Shown one piece after another: positions 35,501 to 43,115 of a DNA stretch of 64,000 nucleotides; the first letter of the stretch is position 1; every line of letters starts with the position of its first letter. A program made the position numbers and the translations under genes. A model generated the notes under the pieces. That model worked only from the letters and a program-made list of their open reading frames with translations, searched no databases and was not told the DNA's origin. The DNA comes from DASWIG01 sp965371445 (GTDB lineage: Bacteria; Acidobacteriota; Thermoanaerobaculia; Multivoradales; J023). Location of the stretch: positions 1 to 64,000 of the forward strand of contig CBDUYN010000008.1 of NCBI GenBank assembly GCA_965371445.1, given 5' to 3'.

Positions 35501-36541
35501 GATCTCGCGCAGGATGCGGCGGGCGACGGCGCTTTCGCTCCAATGGCCGAGGAGGGTGCGGGCCGCCTCTTCCACGGCCCGCGGTCCCTCGGCGCGGTAG
35601 CGGCGCTCGAGGGCCTCCTCGGCGGCCTGCTGGCCGCGGGCGTGCAGCTGCGCAAGGTGGCGATCGAGGCCGGCGAGCTGCGGGTGGCCGGGATCGCGCG
35701 CCGCCACCGCGTCGCGATGCCGCGCGGCGGTCTCGGCGTCACCGCGTCCCAGAGCCGTGGCCGCGAGGGCCGCGTCGACTTCCGCGAGGCGCGGATGGTC
35801 GATCCCCGCGACGTGTCGCGCGGCGCCCTCGGCGTCGCCCTGCCGGGCGGCGGCCAGCGCCAGAATCGTCCGCAGGTCGGGATGCGCCGCGGCTTCGGCC
35901 TCGAGCCGTCCCTCGAGCTCGAGGACCGCGTCGTCCTGGCCGAGTTGCTCGGCCAGGAAGGTGAGGAGCGGCCGAGCCGTCGAAAAAGCGCCGCCGCTCA
36001 GGTCGAAGGCCTCTCTCAGGCAATGCTCGGCGCGTTCGTAGTCATACTCTTCGAGGGCCGCGGAGGCGATCTCGAGAAGCTGCTCCGGACTTTCCGCCGT
36101 CCCGGGCGCGGACTGGGATTGCGGAGGGTTTGGCCTCTGGGGTCGAGCGGTCGGCCCGTCGTCCTCGGCCGCTTCGGCCGGGGACGAGACTGCGAGGTCG
36201 AGACGTCGCTGTACCCAGGCGCGGGCGTCGGGGTCGAGCTCGTCGACGACGGCGTGACAGGCGTCGCGTGTACCTCCGCGGTGGCTGTCAAGGCTCACGA
36301 CGCCTTCGGGCTCGGCCGGCGTCACCGCGAGATGCTCGTCGCCGAAGCGTCGGATCAGGAGGCTCTGGAGCGCGGCCTTCTGCCGATAACGATCCGCCTC
36401 CTGCGAGGCGTCGAGCTCACGGCCCGTCGGGTTCACCCGGTGGATCAGCTCGATGAGCTCCGGCGGCTTCAAGTCGACGCGGCCCGCCAGGACCTCCTCT
36501 GGCTCCGGAGAGCGCTTTCGCTTTCGGTGTCGTCGTGCCAT
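32588..36541 (-). CDS. giant orphan protein: helical repeats with a central propeller-like region
   Basis: 1,317 residues from ATG 36541. Residues 1-15 are basic (MARRHRKRKRSPEPE). About 150-640 is an Ala/Arg/Glu-rich helical repeat region of the TPR type (for example LEEYDYERAEHCLREAFDL and LAEERFGEAARHFQAALDAG). About 645-1010 is beta-rich with an internal acidic linker (EEKGDDDAQGDGTEDG), consistent with a propeller. The C-terminal part returns to TPR-like helices (VWHLLGLSWLHEGKTENALA). No signal peptide or catalytic motif is seen. I do not recognise a named family; a scaffold, possibly like the bpX proteins linked to MoxR-vWA systems, is speculation. A 167-base gap separates it from speB. 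Confidence 0.6.
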   Translation of the reverse strand: MARRHRKRKRSPEPEEVLAGRVDLKPPELIELIHRVNPTGRELDASQEADRYRQKAALQSLLIRRFGDEHLAVTPAEPEGVVSLDSHRGGTRDACHAVVDELDPDARAWVQRRLDLAVSSPAEAAEDDGPTARPQRPNPPQSQSAPGTAESPEQLLEIASAALEEYDYERAEHCLREAFDLSGGAFSTARPLLTFLAEQLGQDDAVLELEGRLEAEAAAHPDLRTILALAAARQGDAEGAARHVAGIDHPRLAEVDAALAATALGRGDAETAARHRDAVAARDPGHPQLAGLDRHLAQLHARGQQAAEEALERRYRAEGPRAVEEAARTLLGHWSESAVARRILREIAATHREEQIAVYLERGESALAEERFGEAARHFQAALDAGCEHEGLPERIARTLERARQSADDERVAAIVERLASAADSAAYLAYLNLSAELRRRARQETGDTRLVLLEQAMPESFSGAKAQALVAAVLAFERARAALRRDEPGTALDELAPHQHALRGLDEARQLEDEARVRLAAAKRKAAGATLRTAWDAFSAGDPEAARRTLDTLALTDLDTAERQRAETLRRQLDRAETAGRLEQEAAHHEAAGDLVGALERTRTLAEVAGDDEDARRRWLDRSTALEGHLRKAWRIEVTEDPVPLAEQHDVDANPIRGPELGAWLDDDGKELVLASCWGEELFVRLVDVESRTVRRQLSLRLPLSLEKPECVRDGDRLLLAAAPGVYLELGIEDGRILAWRSLDEIVPPGFRVDLAVPLPGGRYLWLLLDVPGRIGERTLVVDTKTFRIARTLEKVSMFTVLIGAETPSVLCSDATGRRLYSDRGALRTSEPVPGLHTGFAASGPPRGEALLSLLEGPTGAVAEDDVDVPDGTEEKGDDDAQGDGTEDGAQPQEDEVTSVALMRFEASPDGERMECSSALRLDGEPDGAHSIASDLTAEVTFALVEAMEQERELLAIDVSQPKLAPLYTALVPFETLLVQDRRSRHVVALARLGDSLELYPLGGEPPPWEDFPVYPPWEERRFPDASPPFHCAHPSVGETGYPLDRIQRLSDSQSEEFVQELLADELQAPEEPISVLAWLLRRGRCPEVVGQCIHELAGRHPDNAGAVLLKAEHEAVAGRWAETRRSLETIEPRDLEVVRRCHVWHLLGLSWLHEGKTENALATFRLGLDDIVEGGHCSILPLYHLARPMESPPRPEEWGPEEPFGRQLLGAVRTTDATLQAGDLEAARQVIDRPVVWQEEELQSAARLASVYLDTPAAKPGERFRKRLALAFFRHVWRQDETLLRHELPLPDVRWDAPRLEDLARRSSRWLDGET

Positions 36542-36708
36542 CGCTTCGTCTCGGTCTGATCTCAGCGATGATCTCACAGGCGGACACCGGCAGCGGCGGC
36601 GGGCCGATGCTATGCTTAGCTCTCGGACGAGACGCGCCCGTCCGGCGCGCAGCGCCATCTCCTGGCGTAACGCCGCGGCCTGGCTCGAGGGTGGAGTCCA
36701 TTACCCGC

Positions 36709-37593
36709 TCAGGCTGGACGGGCTGCGGCCCAGCGATAGCCCAGGCACTTGTAGACGAGCTTCGCGGCGACGAAGTCGCTCGCCGGCTGACCCGGTATGG
36801 GAGCCAGCTCGACGATGTCCATGGCGACGACCTCCTTGGTCTCGAAGAGGCGCCGCAAGAGGCGCATCGTCGGCGCCCAGAAGCCGCCGCCGGGCTCCGG
36901 GGTGCCGGTCGCGGGCAGAAGCGACGGATCAAAAAAGTCGAGGTCGAAAGTCAGGTAGACACGCTCGGGCAGGGTCGCAAGGCCCGCGTCAAGAAGCTCC
37001 TCGGCACGTTCGAGCTCGTGACCCCAGACGACGGGTCGTCCGTCGCGCTCCAGCCACTCGGCTTCACGGCGCGAGAGCGAACGGATACCGATACCGAAGC
37101 TCCTGAGCCCCACGTCCTCGGCGATGCGGCGCATCACCGAAGCGTGGGAGTAGGGCGTCCCCTCGTAGGCGTCGCGTAGGTCGGCGTGGGCGTCGAGCTG
37201 GACGACGCCGATCTCGCCGAAGACCTCGCGGGCGGCACGCACGGGTGCGAGCGTCAGGCTGTGTTCCCCGCCGAGGACGACGAGGGTCTTTCCGTCTTCC
37301 ATCGGCCGCCGGGCCGCGTCCTTGATCTCCTCGAGGGCCTTGGCCATGTCGAGGGACTCTGGCACGAGCGGCGGCAGCGTCGAGATCCCCGGATCGCAGG
37401 GCGCGGCGCCGAGCTCCTCGTCGTAGAGCTCGACGTATTGGGAGGCCTTCAAGATCGCCTCGGGGCCCCGGCGGGTGCCCTGTCCGTAGGACGTCGTGCG
37501 CTCGAAGGGCACGGGCAGGATGCAGGCGCCGGCGTTCTCGTAGGTGTCGACTTCGGCTTCGAGGCCGAGGAAGGAGAGACTGAGCTCCGACAT
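36709..37593 (-). CDS. speB: agmatinase / ureohydrolase
   Basis: 294 residues. Manganese ligands are visible: His in LGGEHSLTL, the DAHADLRD group, His in YSHASVMRR, and DLDFFDPS. Agmatinase splits agmatine to putrescine and urea. The start ATG has no Shine-Dalgarno but a CATAAT box 8 bases upstream. Its first 50 codons are duplicated at 44648-44798. Substrate agmatine is inferred from family; guanidinobutyrase or related activity is possible. Confidence 0.82.
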   Translation of the reverse strand: MSELSLSFLGLEAEVDTYENAGACILPVPFERTTSYGQGTRRGPEAILKASQYVELYDEELGAAPCDPGISTLPPLVPESLDMAKALEEIKDAARRPMEDGKTLVVLGGEHSLTLAPVRAAREVFGEIGVVQLDAHADLRDAYEGTPYSHASVMRRIAEDVGLRSFGIGIRSLSRREAEWLERDGRPVVWGHELERAEELLDAGLATLPERVYLTFDLDFFDPSLLPATGTPEPGGGFWAPTMRLLRRLFETKEVVAMDIVELAPIPGQPASDFVAAKLVYKCLGYRWAAARPA

Positions 37594-37601
37594 GGCGGCA
37601 G

Positions 37602-37607
37602 ATTATG
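37602..37607 (-). promoter_or_regulatory. -10 box CATAAT eight bases before the speB start
   Basis: On the minus strand CATAAT, then CTGCCGCC, then ATG. No ribosome binding site. The duplicate is at 44807-44812. Confidence 0.4.
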
Positions 37608-37720
37608 TGGCCCGGCGCGGGCCCGCAAGTCCTCGGCGCGGCAAGAAAATCGCCTCCTGGGACGAATCGTTGTCAGAAGCGGTGGCCGTTTTCCGTCTTT
37701 AAGAGGGGTAGAGCCGATCG

Positions 37721-37742
37721 GGTCCCCGCTGTGGCGGGGGCC
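37721..37742 (+). promoter_or_regulatory. hairpin in the radC leader
   Basis: GGTCCCCGC, loop TGT-G, GCGGGGGCC: a strong GC stem 15 bases before the AAAGGAGG ribosome binding site of radC. It could affect translation or be a weak terminator; there is no U-tract. Confidence 0.4.
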
Positions 37743-37772
37743 TCACGGAAATCGCAAAGGAGGTTCTACCGC

Positions 37773-38645
37773 ATGCCGATTCGCACCAAAGACCTTGCCG
37801 TCGTCCGGCGACATCCCCTGGAAGACCGTCCCCGCGAGCGCCTGCTGCGCCGCGGCGCCCTGGTGCTCTCCGACGCCGAGCTGCTTGCCATCCTGCTAGG
37901 CGACGACGCGAGCACCTCGACGCTCGTCGAGGCGCTGGGAGTCCTCGAGGACTGCGGCGGGCTCGCCGGCCTCCTGTCGGCGAGCCAGGCCACGCTGAGC
38001 CGCAGCGGCCTCTGCCGTACCCGGACGGCGCAATACGCCGCCTTCGATCCGCGGCACGCGGACGCGAAGCCGCCGCGGCACCCGGTGGTCTGGGTCACCT
38101 GGTGGGCGGTGATGTCGTTCTGCCGTTGGCTGGCCACGGCATTCCCCGGAGCCCGGCTGCCGGCCGAGGAGGAATGGGAATACGCCGCCCGCGCCGGTAC
38201 CACGACGCGCTACTGGAGCGGCGACAGCGAGGAGGATCTGGCGCGGGTCGACTGGTATCTCGAGAACTCCGGGGCGCAGGTCGCTTGGATTCTTGAGAGC
38301 TCCGCCAGAAGCCGTCATCAGGTCGGCGAGAAGGCGGCGAACGACTGGGGGCTCTACGACATCCACGGCAACGCCGGGGAATGGACCCTGAGCGAGTGCA
38401 CCGAGAGCTATGGTGGCCGGGAAGGGGGCGTGGAGCACCGGCCCGAGGCCGTTTCGGCCGACGAAGCGGCCGCGGCGGCGGCCGCCGCCACCTTCGGCGG
38501 CAAGCGGGTTTATCGTGGGGGCTGCTTCAGGGACGACGCAGACCAGGTACGCGTGGCGGGCCGGAGTGGGTTCAAGTCCAACCCCGACTCGGAGAACGGC
38601 TACGTGGGGTTCCGGGTCGTTCTCCCCGGCCGCCCCGAGCCGTAG
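37773..38645 (+). pseudogene. chimera: RadC residues 1-86 fused in frame to the end of an FGE-sulfatase domain
   Basis: The first 86 codons are those of radC and end exactly at the repeat boundary. From there the frame continues as an FGE/SUMF1-type domain: PVVWVTWWAVMSFCRWLA, RLPAEEEWEYAARAGTTTRY, WGLYDIHGNAGEWTLSE, VYRGGCFRDDADQVRVAGR and GYVGFRVV. This is the C-terminal two thirds of such a domain, with its start missing. Both RadC's MPN catalytic part and the FGE N-terminus are absent, so the 290-residue product is probably not functional, although AAAGGAGG would drive its translation. Confidence 0.8.
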
Positions 38646-39002
38646 ATTCTGGATCCTTGATCGAATAGAGCTGTTGTCAAAGTCGGAAGCACCGGCAAGA
38701 ATCCGAATCGGCCGAGGGTGTCACTTTGCGGCAGGAATCGACCGACAGGTGACGTCCGGACGCGGTTCTTTGCCGGTCCGTCCGACCTGGGTGCGGAAGC
38801 AGAGGACACGGAGGAAACCGCTTTCCGGGTTCTGGCCGGCCGCGGACGAATCCGGCCGCCTTCCGGCCGTCGCTGGCCGTCCACGGAGGTCTACATTAGG
38901 TGGACCGTCGTCAAATGCACCCAAGTCGGGTATCATCGCTGTGCACCGATTCGCCGACGCAGTCCCGGTCGACCGCGACCGGCCGATCCGCGGAGGGAGA
39001 GC
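38646..39002. other. intergenic stretch before the cassette operon
   Basis: About 357 bases with no recognisable gene. A GGGTATCAT sequence near 38928-38936 could be a -10 for the operon. GC-rich inverted segments (CCGGCCGC..GCGGCCGG type) lie around 38836-38880. The frame from 38718 is open into the ATPase gene but does not look protein-like before 39003. Confidence 0.4.
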
Positions 39003-41381
39003 ATGCCGACCAAGCGCCAAGTCCTGGAACACCTGAAACGCGACGAGCTCCTCGCCGCTCTCGACGCCTTCGACCTGAGCGTCGACGACCGGCGCCAGCG
39101 GATCCTCCTCGTCGATGCCCTGGGACGCTCGCGCAAGGCCGCCCTGACCGAGATCCTGGCCGCTCTGCCACGGACACGCCTAAAGGAGCTTTGCCGCGAG
39201 ATGGACCTTGACGAGAGCGGACGCGCCAAAGCCGACATCGTCGAGCGCATCCTCGGCCGCAAGGCCACCGGCGACGGCGATCCACCTCCGGATACCGGCC
39301 GGAAAGCAGGACCAAAGAAGAAGCCGAGGACGACGGAACCGCCCACCAAACGTGCTCATGCCCAAGCTGCTGCTGTTCGCTTCCCCGTTCTAGAGAGCCT
39401 GCACGTCACCGACTACGGGCTGTTTCCCGGTTCGAAGCCCGATCGGGGAGGTCTGAAGGCCACGTTCGAGCCCGGGCTCACCGTCGTCCTGGGGGCCAAC
39501 GGGCTAGGCAAGACGACGCTGGTGTGGATCCTCTACCGTCTGCTCTCGGGTCCCTACGACATCACAAGCCTTGATGCTGGCGGTGTCCTCGGTGGACGCA
39601 CCCTGGAGCACGGAAAGCTGCGACGCCCGCAACAGCAGATGTTCGCGCAGCGTGTGGCTGACAACGCCGAGAATGCTGTAGCCCGCCTGTCTTTCCGTCT
39701 CGGCGAAAGGTCCATCTCCATCGCGCGGCGCCTGTCGAGCCTTGAGCTGCTTGAGTTCACGGTCGACGACGAAGAGCGCCCGACCAACGAGCGAGAATCC
39801 TATCAGACCGCGATCGCCGAAATGACGGGCCTCTGGTCCTTCGGCGATTGGATCTTGTTGCTTCGTCACCTGACATTCTACTTCGAGGACCGGCGAGAGC
39901 TCGTCTGGGACACGTCCGCCCAACGACAGATCCTGCGCCTCCTCTTCTTGCCGGCTGCGACGGCAAAAGAATGGACCGAAAGGGAGCGGGAGATTTTCAA
40001 ACTCGACAGTCGAGTTCGCAATGACGGTGCCGTGTTGACGCGACGAGAAGGTGAACTGGCACAAGATGAGGATTTCCAAGACTCCGCCTTGGATGTTCGG
40101 GAGGAGCTCAATGGCCTCCAGGATCTCCAGGAGAGAGACGAGCAGCGCCGAGATGAGCTCGACGAGGAACTCTTGGAGCTCGACGCGGAAAGGGAAGCGT
40201 CAAGACTCACCCTCTTGCAAGCTGAGCAAGAGAGAGAAGCCACCTTCCGAGCGCTGGAACACGCCAAGCTTGTGGCCCTCGAACACCGTTTCCCCTCGGC
40301 TTCGGAGACCGCACGCTACATTCTTGCGGAGTTGCTCACAGAGGCCGAATGCCTTGCGTGCGGTAATCAGGTCCCAGAGGTAGCCCAGGCCTTTGAATCC
40401 AGACTCGTCAATTCCGAGTGTATCGTCTGTGGCTCCGAGGTAGCGCCCGAAGCCGCACGCTCGACCGAAACTGCCAATTTGTCCGACGCGAGAGTCGCAC
40501 GCAGAGCGCGGGACCTCGCGCAGGTCGACGCTGACGTCAACGCAGCGAAAGCCAAGCTCCAAGAGGCAGAGAGCCGATATGACGAGGTTCGACACAAGCT
40601 CCAGGAGTTGGATGTAGCCGTGACGCGACGGCGGGAGAGGATAGACGCCTTGATCCGAAGGTTGCCGAAGGAGGAGGCGACTCTGCACCAACAGCGCGAC
40701 GAGCTGGCTTTGCTGCGTCGTCGAGTGGCGTCGCTGAAGGAAGAGCTCACCGGGCGCCGTGCGGCGTTTGCCGAGTTCATAGAACGAGTCAAGGGTTCCC
40801 TCATGGAAAGAGCGCCGTTGGTCAAGGAGTCGTTCGAGAGCTATGCGCGGGGCTTCCTTGTCGAGGATTGTTCGCTCGACTGGTCGCCGCGCAAGGAGCG
40901 CATCGGGCAGACCGGGATTACCATCGAGTTTCCGGCTTTCGATCTCAAGATGGCATCCGCGTCGTTCCGATCACCGGTTCGCCGCGAGGGGCCGAAGGAG
41001 GTGTCTGAAAGTCAGCGAGAGTTCATCGACCTGTCCTTCCGCATGGCCCTCATGGCAGCCGCCGATCCGCAAGCCGGCGGGACACTTGTCATTGATGCAC
41101 CGGAGTCGTCGCTCGATGCGGTGTTTGTGCGTCTAGCAGCGGATGTGTTGGGGAGGTTCGCGACTCCCGATCTTGGAAACCGGTTGGTTGTGACGTCGAA
41201 CTTCACCGAGGGTGATCTGATACCCCGGCTACTCGCTCAGTTCGATAGCGACTGGGAACCCCGGATGGTCGACTTGTTCGAGGTAGCCGAGCCGACTGCA
41301 GCGGTGAGAAAGCTCGAGGACGAATACAACGACGCGAGGGACAGGGTCTTCAGAGCTGTCAGCGACAGGAGAAGCTCATGA
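39003..41381 (+). CDS. SMC/Rad50-like ATPase of a probable ABC-three-component system
   Basis: 792 residues from ATG 39003 (GGAGGGAG upstream). Residues 1-85 are a helical SAP/Rho-N-like domain (LKRDELLAALDAFDLS, then RTRLKELCREMDLDESGRAK). The ATPase follows: Walker A LGANGLGKTTLVW near 166, a long charged coiled coil (about 350-600) interrupted by two Cys pairs, AECLACG and SECIVCG, likely a zinc hook, then signature SESQREFIDLSFRMAL and Walker B GTLVIDAPESSLDAVF near 700. It overlaps the next gene by ATGA. ABC ATPases with a small middle component and an effector gene are the ABC-3C conflict systems; this is the ATP-driven sensor or motor of the set. Confidence 0.75.
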   Translation: MPTKRQVLEHLKRDELLAALDAFDLSVDDRRQRILLVDALGRSRKAALTEILAALPRTRLKELCREMDLDESGRAKADIVERILGRKATGDGDPPPDTGRKAGPKKKPRTTEPPTKRAHAQAAAVRFPVLESLHVTDYGLFPGSKPDRGGLKATFEPGLTVVLGANGLGKTTLVWILYRLLSGPYDITSLDAGGVLGGRTLEHGKLRRPQQQMFAQRVADNAENAVARLSFRLGERSISIARRLSSLELLEFTVDDEERPTNERESYQTAIAEMTGLWSFGDWILLLRHLTFYFEDRRELVWDTSAQRQILRLLFLPAATAKEWTEREREIFKLDSRVRNDGAVLTRREGELAQDEDFQDSALDVREELNGLQDLQERDEQRRDELDEELLELDAEREASRLTLLQAEQEREATFRALEHAKLVALEHRFPSASETARYILAELLTEAECLACGNQVPEVAQAFESRLVNSECIVCGSEVAPEAARSTETANLSDARVARRARDLAQVDADVNAAKAKLQEAESRYDEVRHKLQELDVAVTRRRERIDALIRRLPKEEATLHQQRDELALLRRRVASLKEELTGRRAAFAEFIERVKGSLMERAPLVKESFESYARGFLVEDCSLDWSPRKERIGQTGITIEFPAFDLKMASASFRSPVRREGPKEVSESQREFIDLSFRMALMAAADPQAGGTLVIDAPESSLDAVFVRLAADVLGRFATPDLGNRLVVTSNFTEGDLIPRLLAQFDSDWEPRMVDLFEVAEPTAAVRKLEDEYNDARDRVFRAVSDRRSS

Positions 41382-42034
41382 GTGAGCTCAGCCCTACAGT
41401 CGCTGCGACCCTACGGCGGCAGGCAAGGATCTTGATCCTGCTGGACGGCGCAGCCAAAGCAGGCTTGGCGCCGATGGGCATCATCCCCTTCCACGCGTTC
41501 GCTTTCCTCTCGAACGTGTTGGCGCCCGTCTGGGACATGCCCGCCTTTGACGGCAAGATCCTGAAGAGGAAAGGCGGTCCCTTCTATCCTGCGCTACAGC
41601 GAGATCTCGATCGAATGGTCGGGTTGGGGATGGTGCTCATCACGCAGGTCGCTCACGTCCGCGAAGCCGACGGCAAGTGGCGCTTGGAGGGCCGTTACAG
41701 GCTGAACCGCCAGTTGTCCACGCGAGCGGTTGACTACCTTCTCGATCTCCCGGACGAGGGTCGGTTTGCCTCGTTCGCCACGGAGATCGCCTACGCCCTT
41801 TCCGCCCTAGGGGAGGAGGAGTTGGAGCGCGCACTGGTGGAGGATGCTACCTACTCCGACCCTTCCGTGAGTGAGAACAACGTCCTCGACTTCGGGGAGT
41901 GGAAACGGAGAAATCCGAGCGCCAACGCGGCGAACTACTTCGACAATTTCATGCCCGGTGGCATGAAAGCAACTCCCGGAGAGAAACTTCATCTTTATGT
42001 GCGCAACCTCCACCGGAGAATCCATGCCGGCTGA
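41378..42034 (+). CDS. middle component (MC) of the ABC-three-component system
   Basis: 218 residues, no catalytic motif. The first 80 residues look like a winged-helix (LRRQARILILLDGAAKAGLAPMGI, then ILKRKGGPFYPALQRDLDRM and VGLGMV). The rest is mixed with a C-terminal LHLYVRNLHRRI. Size, position between ATPase and effector, and overlaps on both sides (ATGA before, 11 bases after) fit the middle components of ABC-3C systems, which connect ATPase and effector. Family assignment is by context and general resemblance. Confidence 0.6.
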   Translation: MSELSPTVAATLRRQARILILLDGAAKAGLAPMGIIPFHAFAFLSNVLAPVWDMPAFDGKILKRKGGPFYPALQRDLDRMVGLGMVLITQVAHVREADGKWRLEGRYRLNRQLSTRAVDYLLDLPDEGRFASFATEIAYALSALGEEELERALVEDATYSDPSVSENNVLDFGEWKRRNPSANAANYFDNFMPGGMKATPGEKLHLYVRNLHRRIHAG

Positions 42035-43115
42035 GCAGGCTTCTCTGGACTTCGCCGGGTGGACTTCGGATGAGCTCCGCACGATCTTTCAGCAGTTCTC
42101 TGGCGTGGGCTCAGACCATGACCTCGAACTGGAGGACCGCTTTGTCCGTGGAGTCGCGACCCTGGTCCGCAAGAGGGAGGCCATTGACCAAACGCACGAA
42201 GATCCCAAGAAGCTCTCCGTCTTCCTGCTTGCTCCCGACGTAGGCGGACAAGCAGATCTGCCACGCAAGCCGATGCTCGACAATGGTAAGACCACGATCG
42301 CCGGGTACATCTGGTTTGTTAATGCAGCTGTTGTCTGGGGTAGATCGAAGCAGTTGGAAGTCGAGGATTCCGATGGTGTCTTCCGAACTGTGACCGATGA
42401 GCTTGACCTTGGCGACGTGCCGACCGTCATCGTTGACCCCAGCCCACCGAAGACCGAAGTGCGCTACTACCAAAAAGGTCTGAATGCGCTCGACGAATAC
42501 AAACGGGTATCCCTCCACTGCAGTGAAGTTGACCTAGAACGAATTATTGCAGTTGTTGACGATGTCTACGATCAGTGCTTGAAGACACCTACTGTCCAGC
42601 CGCCGCCGAACAAGCTGTGGAAAGATGCTGATAAACACTGGCCCCATGGGAACGCCGAGCAAAGGGTGCAGGCGCTTCTTAAGGCAGCGTTCGCAAGAGA
42701 GTTCCCGTCAAGCAAATACTACAAAGTAGAAGACGAAATACCAGGAATAATGGGACGGGCAGACTTACAGATCGCAGAGCAGGATCCGCTGAGTCCGGAG
42801 AAGTTGACTTATCACGCCGTTCTCGAACTCAAAGTATTGCGGAGTTTTTCCGAGAATGGAAAATCTCACGGTGCCAAGAAAAACGAGGAGTCGGTCGAGA
42901 AGGGCGTGCGGCAGGCCGGGATGTATAGGAGAGAGCGCGGACACCGAATAGCGGCGCTGTGCTGCTTCGACATGCGAAAAAAAGATGACGGAAACAAGTG
43001 CTTTGAAGCAGTAAGCAAGCTTGCTGGCAAATTGGAGGTCGCCCTACGCCGCTGGTACCTTTACGCCAGCTCAGAACTGGCGAGAAAAGCCCTCACCGCG
43101 CCGGCGGCGGCGTGA
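42024..43115 (+). CDS. PD-(D/E)XK-type nuclease effector of the ABC-three-component system
   Basis: 363 residues from ATG 42024 (GGAGA upstream, inside the end of the previous gene). The C-terminal third has a restriction-endonuclease-like core: AFAREFPSSKYYKVEDEIPG, GRADLQIA (metal Asp) and YHAVLELKVLRSF (E-x-K). A downstream helix with EKGVRQAGMYRRERGHRIAA fits the conserved Gln/Arg helix of this fold. The N-terminal 220 residues are unassigned and may bind the ATPase complex or DNA. The gene's 3' end overlaps that of the methyltransferase by 23 bases. Codon use is AT-richer than in the surroundings. Confidence 0.7.
   Translation: MPAEQASLDFAGWTSDELRTIFQQFSGVGSDHDLELEDRFVRGVATLVRKREAIDQTHEDPKKLSVFLLAPDVGGQADLPRKPMLDNGKTTIAGYIWFVNAAVVWGRSKQLEVEDSDGVFRTVTDELDLGDVPTVIVDPSPPKTEVRYYQKGLNALDEYKRVSLHCSEVDLERIIAVVDDVYDQCLKTPTVQPPPNKLWKDADKHWPHGNAEQRVQALLKAAFAREFPSSKYYKVEDEIPGIMGRADLQIAEQDPLSPEKLTYHAVLELKVLRSFSENGKSHGAKKNEESVEKGVRQAGMYRRERGHRIAALCCFDMRKKDDGNKCFEAVSKLAGKLEVALRRWYLYASSELARKALTAPAAA

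Larger units (their letters stand above)
37443..38030. repeat. 588-bp direct repeat, left copy
   Basis: Matches 44648-45235 with a constant offset of 7,205 bases; no mismatch was seen reading line by line. It contains the first 50 codons of speB, the divergent promoter region and the first 86 codons of radC. The base before it differs (g against t), and the sequence after it diverges at once. Confidence 0.95.

Noticed and set aside
38560..38600. tRNA-like T-loop sequence GGGTTCAAGTCCAACCCC
   Set aside because: It lies in the FGE-type coding fragment, and no acceptor or anticodon stem can be built around it.
38031..38645. EgtB/SenA candidate because of the SUMF1-like fold near egtD and senB
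   Set aside because: The motifs (RLPAEEEWEYAARAG, GNAGEW, YRGGCFRDD) are those of FGE-type domains; the DinB-like N-terminus and His cluster of EgtB are absent.
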